Shown: piece by piece, positions 57,796-64,000 of the stretch
Layout of the letters: every line of letters begins with the position of its first letter
Position numbering within the stretch: position 1 is the first letter of the stretch
Source: Coprinus comatus
Lineage: Eukaryota > Basidiomycota > Agaricomycetes > Agaricales > Agaricaceae
Length of the DNA stretch: 64,000 bases
Direction: 5' to 3'
Assembly (NCBI GenBank): GCA_034638255.1
Contig: JAWPGT010000022.1
Location: 124,001-188,000 of the forward strand
Notes under the pieces: model-generated
The model's database searches: none
Told to the model about the DNA's origin: nothing
Seen by the model: the letters and a program-made list of their open reading frames with translations, nothing else
Translations under genes and position numbers: made by a program

Positions 57796-59334
57796 GTTAC
57801 CCTCTGACAGTTTTCGTCATAATGTATACCTTCCCTTTCTTGGTCTTATAAATGCCCCTTCTAAGTCTGAATTGGATCTTACAAAAGACCACGAAACCCA
57901 GATGGTCTAAGGGTATTGGTTTACTGGGGCTTCGGTGGATCTACTTCAAAAGAACGTTAAACTTGAAGTTGGAAATGTTTATGGGGATTCGTAGGTTTAC
58001 CCTTTACTACGGCCGTCGGTCACTAGTAATAATGTGCGATATACTATCACGAAGTGAAGGCAAAAGCCACGTCAAGTTCCGTTCATGGATCATTCATTTC
58101 GAGCGAATAGATGGTTGCAAAACCCGTGGCGTATTTTGTCGAACATATTACTAGACTTGCTAAGTAGTCGCAATCAGCACTCTAACCCACTACCGCAGAA
58201 ATGCCATTGCGAATTGTGATACTACTCAGGCAATCATAGTCTCGCCGGAGGCAGGCGGTACTAAGAGTGGCATAAACTTGTACATGTGGTTGTTGGTACT
58301 AGCTCAAGGTCTCGTGTGTAGTCATAAGACGTAATATCCAGGTAAGAGACAAGCCGGGGGTATCAGAAGTAGTTGGCGGCAAAGCTCTAACCTAGACAGA
58401 TATTATTCTCAGTTAGAGTTCGGACATTGTGGGTCGTTAGTCTCAACAAAATCAACAAGTAGCAGCTACTATATTATAGAATTCTAACTGTTTATTGCTA
58501 GCATTATTTCAAGGCTCTAACAAATTGTCACTGGGTGTTTTAACATCAATCTTCTATTCATTTGGTTGATCCATGTGATCCGCGAAATCCATCTTTTTTG
58601 GACTTGGCACTGCCAGAAGTACTGTATCGGTGTGATCATAGAGCTTGAGCTTAAGCTACCTCTGAACTGCTTGGTATTGGATATTTATCGTCAGGAAATA
58701 GCGTCGATTCTTTAACTGGTTCTTTGAAAGGAAAGAAATGTCTTTTAAAGTTGAAGAAAGGCAAAAAAAAAAACCTTAAGAGTGCTAACTTATACATTAA
58801 ATCTAGAGCACCTGAGGCAAAAAAAAAAAAAGTCATTAGAAGACAAAGTCCGAAGAGAACTGGTTAAAGAATTTGCGGTCCCCCTGATGATTATGTTGAA
58901 TAACCTGACCACTGTTCGGCAGTTCTTTGAGAAGTTGAACTTGAGTACTAGAAGCTGACTAGAAGACATTCCCCGTCGGTGTGGCGTTGAATGGTCTACG
59001 GTTACTGACAGAATAATTCGGTACCTTTGAAATATAGTGTTTTTAATCCAGCACATGGGTCAATTTCATGATTTCATCACGTCAAGTTGGAAGTTGTTGG
59101 AAGCGCTGCGGCTGAGTAGGTGGCTTCTGGGAACTTTGCAGCCTCCGGAGCAGATTCGGAGCCTTCAAAGTACAGTACATATCACTGCGCACCCGATCGT
59201 TCGTTTTATGTTTTTAGGGGGTTCAAGGATCCAGTGTGGTTGATTTAAAAACCTTTAACTGTTGTTCAAGTTAATTAGTCCGGTGTATAGTGGGTGTTTT
59301 CACAGTAACATTAAAGCTTTGAATTTACTTACTG
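57796..59334. other. Intergenic in the spacer of the inverted duplication
   Basis: 1.5 kb, no gene supported. Contains an A12-type run at about 58819-58831 and an A9 run near 58765. The inner edge of the right arm begins at about 59335. Confidence 0.5.
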
Positions 59335-59576
59335 CTATTACGTCCCTTTCAATTAGAACCTTAACTACTGTCAAAATGGAAATGATTAATGAGCCCCGCG
59401 GGATACGAAGGCGCCCTGGAATCGTTCAAGGACTCTAGAAGTTAGACTGTCACTTCTGAACTTCTACGTACTACTTTAGTCAGGAGGCTGAGGTGTTCTT
59501 TTTTAGCTTCTCGAAATTGAAATTGATTTTAATTTTCGAATGGTAAATGCCAAGATATATAGTCTTTTATTGAGGG

Positions 59577-59584
59577 TATAAAAG
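59577..59584 (+). promoter_or_regulatory. TATA box of small secreted gene copy 2
   Basis: TATAAAAG, 66-73 bp upstream of the ATG at 59650. Confidence 0.65.
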
Positions 59585-59649
59585 CTGGGCAGAAAATCAG
59601 ATATTCAGTAGTTCGAAATCCCCATCTCGACTTTCAGAACTACTACACA

Positions 59650-60276
59650 ATGATCTCCACCAAGATTGTACGCCCTCCTCAACTTGCTTACCGCATCTTT
59701 TTAACCAATTCGTATTAATAATTCACCTACCAGTTCACCATCCTCGCCGTTGTTGCTGGTGTTTTAGCTCAGGACCCTCTTTCATGTTATGATAACTTCG
59801 GAAACCGAGACGTCGCTGCCTGTGCTCGCTTCATCGACGACTTCTGCGACACTCTTACTCCCAACATCGTGAGATTCATTATCCCGTTAGTTTCTTCATA
59901 ACTCAACTGCATCGTTAGTATCGCCCCAGAGACAACGGCCAACGCTGCTACGCAGTCAATGGACACAGATGTAAGATTTAGCATATTATTGGAATCAAAA
60001 TGCCTGACGTTTTACGGGATTGCAGGTGACTTCACCGTCTTCAACACTAATAATGGTGGAAATCCCATCAGGGCTAGCACTCCCAACTGTAAGACTGTCC
60101 TCAGAACGGCTGCTAACAGATGTCCCACCGTGAGTATCTTCACAACCTTGAACATCAAAAGACTTGAAGACTGATAATAATATGTTCATCAGGGTGGAAG
60201 GGGAAAGATTAACCCCAACGCTCCTTTCCTGTTTGCTATTGATCCTAATGATGGTGATTGCAGCACCAACTTCTAA
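59650..60276 (+). CDS. Small Cys-rich secreted protein, Y3-lectin-like, copy 2
   Basis: Mirror copy of 53301-53935 with the same five exons. Mini exon MISTKI, then FTILAVVAGVLAQDPLS, CYDNFGNRDVAACARFIDD, FCDTLTPNI, YRPRDNGQRCYAVNGHRC, DFTVFNTNNGGNPIRAS, NCKTVLRTAANRCPT, GGRGKINPNAPFLF, AIDPNDGDCSTNF and TAA at 60274-60276. All eight cysteines are kept. About ten amino acid changes against copy 1, mostly before the last exon; the last exon is identical in protein. Secreted, function tentative (glycan-binding Y3-like). Both copies look intact and have matching TATA boxes. Confidence 0.76.
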
Positions 60277-60552
60277 AGGCTGAGCTGGCTCTTTGGAAGC
60301 CAAAGTCATACAGTAGCCACTAGGATGTGAACTATTTATCCTTGCGTTGAATATGAATACTGGTTGGTCTTTTTTGATGAAATACGCAAAAAACTGAGGA
60401 GTAAGTATGCCGATCGATACAAGCTAGGTATATAACCGATTGAAAGGAAATTTTTATTCGTTAAAAATATCTAAGCGGTTAACATACTACTTTTATCTTA
60501 ATCAATACATAATTATCTTCTAATTCTAAAGTCGTTTTCAGAAATATCCGCT

Positions 60553-62044
60553 TCATGAAATGGTACCCTTTGCATTAATCATTGCAACGTAAACCATTGT
60601 TTCACCTAACACAACCAACCTGTTAGGACCAGCAAATACAACACTGGGAGCAACACCTCCAATGTAGAACTTCCCAAGTAACATTCCTGCAGGATTCCAG
60701 ACCTAGAGGCACACGTTAGCATTCTGAAGAATGAGAAGAGGATGAATACGTACATGAACACCATCCCCATTAGCAACATAAATATTTCCATTTGAATCAA
60801 TTTGGATCCCATCCGGAACACCAGAATCGACAAATGCAAACACCCTTCGATTCGTCAAGATGTGTGTACTCTCATCAACATCAAACGCATAGACCGCAGA
60901 GGGCTCTGTCGAATTGCGACCAAGGAATCCAAGGAATCCTCCAGAATCACCACTAACAACAAAAATTAATCAATGCCAGTGTCTGAAATAATCTATGTAA
61001 ACGCTTACATGTAGGCTGTCTTGCCATCAGGGGTAAAAGCGAGACCATTGGGTTTAGAAAATCCTGTTGCTGCAATTCGTACTTCTTGTGTCTCGGGATC
61101 AACACTGTAGATTTGGTTGGGGAGTAGAGGTAGATCACGGAAACGCAACAAGTAGCCATAACTACACATACACATAATCGTCAATTGTCAGTTCAGTTGA
61201 TAGAGAACAATGCAGACATACTCGACATCAGTAAAGTAGATCCTGCCATTCGTAGGGTGCACCTTGACATCGTTAAGAGAATTGAATTGACGACCATAAT
61301 AGTTGTCCAAAAGAATCGTAGTATTATACGGTGGCTTGGGATTGACGAGTGAAACAGTAGGAGCGAGAGGTCCACGACCAGAATTCACCAATATCATATT
61401 CCCTTTATATGGACCGGTTGCACCATTGGTCATTTGAATCAAGTTTGGTAGCGGTAGCTATAGATTATAGAATCAGTTAACTGGAATGAATAAATTACAT
61501 AGAATCACTGACAGCTGTTACGGTGACATTGATAGGTGCCGCTCCTGGTGTTGTCTCCCATTTATCTTCAACCTCCTTCATTTTGATATTGAAATAATGG
61601 TTATTATGTTCCAAATCCGTATGTCCGTCAGGTCCACCAGCATTACTAGCAAAGAAGAGTTCATCACTTTCTGCGATGTAAACTGGTGCTTCATGTGCAA
61701 TCTGCCATTGATCATTCGGATTGTGAGCAATGAGTTTGAACGATGGATTATCTCCAAGAAGTTGTAGGAAGTCGGGATGGAAGACTTGGAAGAAGGGACC
61801 AGTGGTGTTTGTGGGGTTGAATCGATTGTCGTAGAAATCTTGGCGGTAGGTACCATTTTCTGGCATCACTGCGAATGATATAGGAGGTAGATACTATATG
61901 CGAGTGAGTATATGAGATCGGCAATCCATAAGATAGACATACGACAGCCTGTGGAGGAAGTTTCAAGTTATCTATCTCTCCTCTGGGACTTGGTCGTGCT
62001 GACACAAGTATGATGGACAGCAGAACAGTAGTAAAGATCTTCAT
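60553..62044 (-). CDS. Secreted SMP-30/gluconolactonase-like protein, copy 3
   Basis: Start 62044, signal peptide IFTTVLLSIILVSARPSP, then RGEIDNLKLPPQAV. Motifs as in copy 2: HEAPVYIAESDELFFASN, NSLNDVKVHPTNGRIYFTD, KPNGLAFTPDGKTAYM, SGDSGGFLGFLGRNST, VDSGVPDGIQIDSNGN, WNPAGMLLGKFYIGGVA, VLGETMVYVAMINAKGTIS, stop 60555-60553. Differs from copy 2 in exon 1 (deletion of two or more residues and several changes) and at the C-terminus (AMINAKG versus AQINATG), but exon 2 is identical in protein. All splice sites are intact, so both copies should be functional. Convergent with the small secreted gene at 59650. Confidence 0.87.
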
Positions 62045-62107
62045 GATGCAGAGGGAAGCTCAGATGAGGTTGCGTTGAGAATGAAGATTCTGAGACGTAG
62101 ACCAAAC

Positions 62108-62115
62108 ATTATATA
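62108..62115 (-). promoter_or_regulatory. TATA box of lactonase-like copy 3
   Basis: TATATAAT on the minus strand, about 65-70 bp upstream of the ATG at 62044. Confidence 0.55.
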
Positions 62116-62232
62116 TCCTTCCAATGTTCATAGATCATTCTCATCGGTATATGTTATGACACAGAGAAAAGACTAGCGTTTGCCAAGCGGACTCCATGTA
62201 GGGCTGAAGTAACGAAGAGCAAAAGGCTTAAT

Positions 62233-63575
62233 ACAGAGCCTGTTGAACTCGACCGGTATAACCGTAGCTTCAATACTATAATTTGAGGAGCAAGAGGCAA
62301 CTCGGCGCTACTAATCCCTATATGGACAAGTTATGATTATCCGATTTCGATCTAGAAGTATTTATCAACTAGCATCAAGTGGTAGAAAACACATAACATA
62401 CCATTTATTTTGGATACAAGTCTGAAAGAATGAGGGGGATAATTCCAGCACCCATCTAAAATCTCGAAGTATCTGTTCTACCAGACAATGCATTGAAGGT
62501 GTCTGCCATGATGAAATATCTTGAAAGCACAATGATCCGAGTACACCAATGATGCGAATAATAAGTTCTTCCGTTGATTGGCGCGTTAATCGACGCGTCT
62601 TGATTGCCAGAGAAGTGCTAGTGAGGAGATTCGTGTTCTGGGCACAGGAGTTTGCCGGCATGTCTTCCGTAAGCCTTTGGAGCTGTGGAACGTGCGCGTG
62701 GACCGGATCGCACCGTAGACCGGAAGTCAATGCTGGGACGGTTAATGACTAGTTATAACTAGTTACGATAACCGGTTATTAGTTATAACTGTAGTTAAAT
62801 AACCCGTAACCATTGGTGTAGTATGGGAAAATTGATCGTAAGTCGACTTCAATGGCATCATCTTCTGCCCCCTCTTCAAGCTTCAAGCTTCACCATCGTT
62901 CCCCCATAAAGACCATAAAATTGCTTATCAATAATAAATATAATACATAATACACCTCATCGTCTAAAACTTAAACTTGCAGCTTGCTAAGAATCTCCAA
63001 TGATCATCATGCATGTAGGATGTAGCTACTGCCGAACAACATCATATGTCTACCAGAATCAAGGAGACTCGAGTCTCGAATGAAGTTGAGGTCCATCTTC
63101 TGTATCTTAATCTGGCAATAGCCCCAAACAAAGCTACTTTTGCACACGCACGTGGCGGTTAACGGTTATTGACTCTGGTTAATAACTATAGTCATTTAAC
63201 TAGTCATTAACCATAAGCAAATCCGAATTGGTTAGTAACTACACATCACTGCCGGAAGTAGACTCTCTTCAAGATCTGGGTAAAGTACATAAAACCCGGG
63301 GGTAATATTACTTTTAGATATCGAAATATTAGTAGTTTACCGTGAAGGGGACCGAGGCCAAATTCACTGAAATTTAATTGCAATGTTCTTGATATGGATG
63401 CGTGCGTTTGTTAATATCCTATCGTGCGTTAAAGGAGGCCAGAAGTTAAGACCTTCTTGTTAAAAATTATTACTATATCGGCCCAACTTCATGGACTGCA
63501 TTTTAAATTATACAAAGATACTTAAAGTGGATATGTTCAACTTTTCATTAGAAGAAAAAGAATTTTAGATTTAGA
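62233..63575. other. Intergenic with inverted GTTA-rich repeats
   Basis: 1.3 kb. Holds the inverted repeat pair at 62740-62755 and 63198-63213 and clusters of GGTTA/TAACC words around both. An open minus-strand frame at 62365-62730 has no recognised domain and no clear ATG. Confidence 0.5.
62740..63213. repeat. Possible non-autonomous element with inverted ends
   Basis: GGTTAATGACTAGTTA at 62740-62755 is the perfect reverse complement of TAACTAGTCATTAACC at 63198-63213. Both sides continue with further GTTAT/ATAAC words (62756-62815 and 63160-63197). 474 bp in total, no coding capacity. Looks like a MITE or a solo fragment of a larger element; no target duplication seen. Confidence 0.45.
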
Positions 63576-64000
63576 TTAGGAGATGAGACCCTTCGCAGCA
63601 ATCTTCGCCACGTAAACCATAGTCTCCGCCAAAATGACTAATCTACCAGGTCCAGCGAATACCAAATTAGGAGCAACCCCTCCGACGAAAAATTTACCAA
63701 GTAAAACTCCAGCAGGATTGAAGACCTATATAGGGAAAATTGAAGCACTTATGTTAGTTTGATAGGTAAATTGCGAAGGAGAGTACGAACTTGAACACCA
63801 TCGCCACAACCTGTATAGACATTTCCATTTGTATCAAGTTGAATTCCATCAGGGACGCCGGCGTCGACGTATGCAAAGGTCCTGCGATTCTTGAATCCAT
63901 GGGTAGTTTCATCTACGTCGAATGCGTAGATGGTTGATGGATCAGTGGAATTTCGACCAATGAATCCAATGAATCCTCCCGAATCACCACTTGGATGGAA
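63576..64000 (-). CDS. Secreted SMP-30/gluconolactonase-like protein, copy 4 (partial)
   Basis: Runs off the right edge; only the 3' part is present. Reading leftwards on the minus strand: SGDSGGFIGFIGRNSTDPS, IYAFDVDETTHGFKNRRTF, AYVDAGVPDGIQLDTNGN, VYTGCGDGVQV, then after an intron (about 63727-63790) VFNPAGVLLGKFFVGGVAP, NLVFAGPGRLVILAETMVY, VAKIAAKGLIS and stop at 63578-63576. Clearly the same family, but more diverged from copies 1-3 than these are from each other (GCGDG for ANGDG/ASGDG). Same strand as copy 3, so a tandem array may continue beyond the window. Confidence 0.82.

Larger units (their letters stand above)
59335..62232 (-). repeat. Right arm of large inverted duplication
   Basis: Reverse-complement counterpart of 51285-54220. 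Contains the small secreted gene (plus) and the lactonase-like gene (minus), convergent as in the left arm. Confidence 0.85.

Noticed and set aside
62365..62730. 121-codon minus-strand frame
   Set aside because: Starts with TTG, no family recognised, lies beside inverted repeats; not supported as a gene.
1..64000. CRISPR array, bacterial operons or prophage
   Set aside because: No spaced direct repeats of CRISPR type; intron-rich genes show a eukaryotic nuclear genome.

Overview
This window is nuclear DNA of a filamentous basidiomycete, most likely an Agaricomycete mushroom. The genes are split by many short introns of about 45-70 bp with GT..AG borders. There are four class I hydrophobins of the mushroom type, several agaricomycete-type multi-pass membrane proteins without a named function, and secreted SMP-30/gluconolactonase-like proteins. 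Housekeeping genes are mixed with this accessory material. Gene models were assembled by eye from codon frames and splice signals, so exon borders are approximate unless a position is given.

Region by region. 0-3 kb: a multi-pass membrane protein and a syntaxin-8-like SNARE (SYN8). 3-6.2 kb: three tandem hydrophobin genes on the minus strand. 6.4-9.6 kb: a class I glutamine amidotransferase and a second type of multi-pass membrane protein. 9.6-11.3 kb: gene-poor, with a 35-nt T run. 11.3-16 kb, all minus strand: a CUE-domain protein like yeast Cue1, a membrane protein related to the first one, and an aldo/keto reductase whose C-terminus lies in the -1 frame behind a TTTAAAC heptamer. 18-21 kb: gamma-tubulin complex component 2 (Spc97/Alp4), divergent from an F-box-like gene (21.7-23.3 kb). 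24.4-25.9 kb: the first secreted lactonase-like gene. 25.9-30.9 kb: a 5 kb gene-poor stretch with a hairpin-type element.

30.9-37 kb: delta-9 fatty acid desaturase with a cytochrome b5 tail, a coiled-coil protein, and mitochondrial aconitase. 38.7-40.7 kb: another membrane protein. 41.4-44.9 kb: a secreted GH95 alpha-fucosidase. 45.2-46.5 kb: a GNAT acetyltransferase fused to an Mss4/Dss4 domain. 47.4 kb: the fourth hydrophobin. 48.05 kb: a tRNA-Val(AAC). 48.7-50.1 kb: another membrane protein.

51.3-62.2 kb is the most striking part. It is a large inverted duplication with arms of about 2.9 kb at 51285-54220 and 59335-62232. Each arm carries a convergent pair: a secreted lactonase-like gene and a small Cys-rich secreted protein. 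The 5.1 kb between the arms holds an essential V-ATPase subunit E gene and a divergent TRIC-like membrane protein gene. The two lactonase copies are nearly identical over the middle exons and introns but differ in exon 1 and the promoter, which suggests gene conversion. A fourth lactonase-like gene runs off the right edge.

Taken together, the housekeeping genes (aconitase, desaturase, V-ATPase E, GCP2, SYN8, Cue1-like) form an ordinary backbone. The hydrophobins, lactonases, small secreted proteins, GH95 and multi-pass proteins form a duplicating secreted and membrane-protein layer, probably linked to hyphal surface and substrate interaction (inference).
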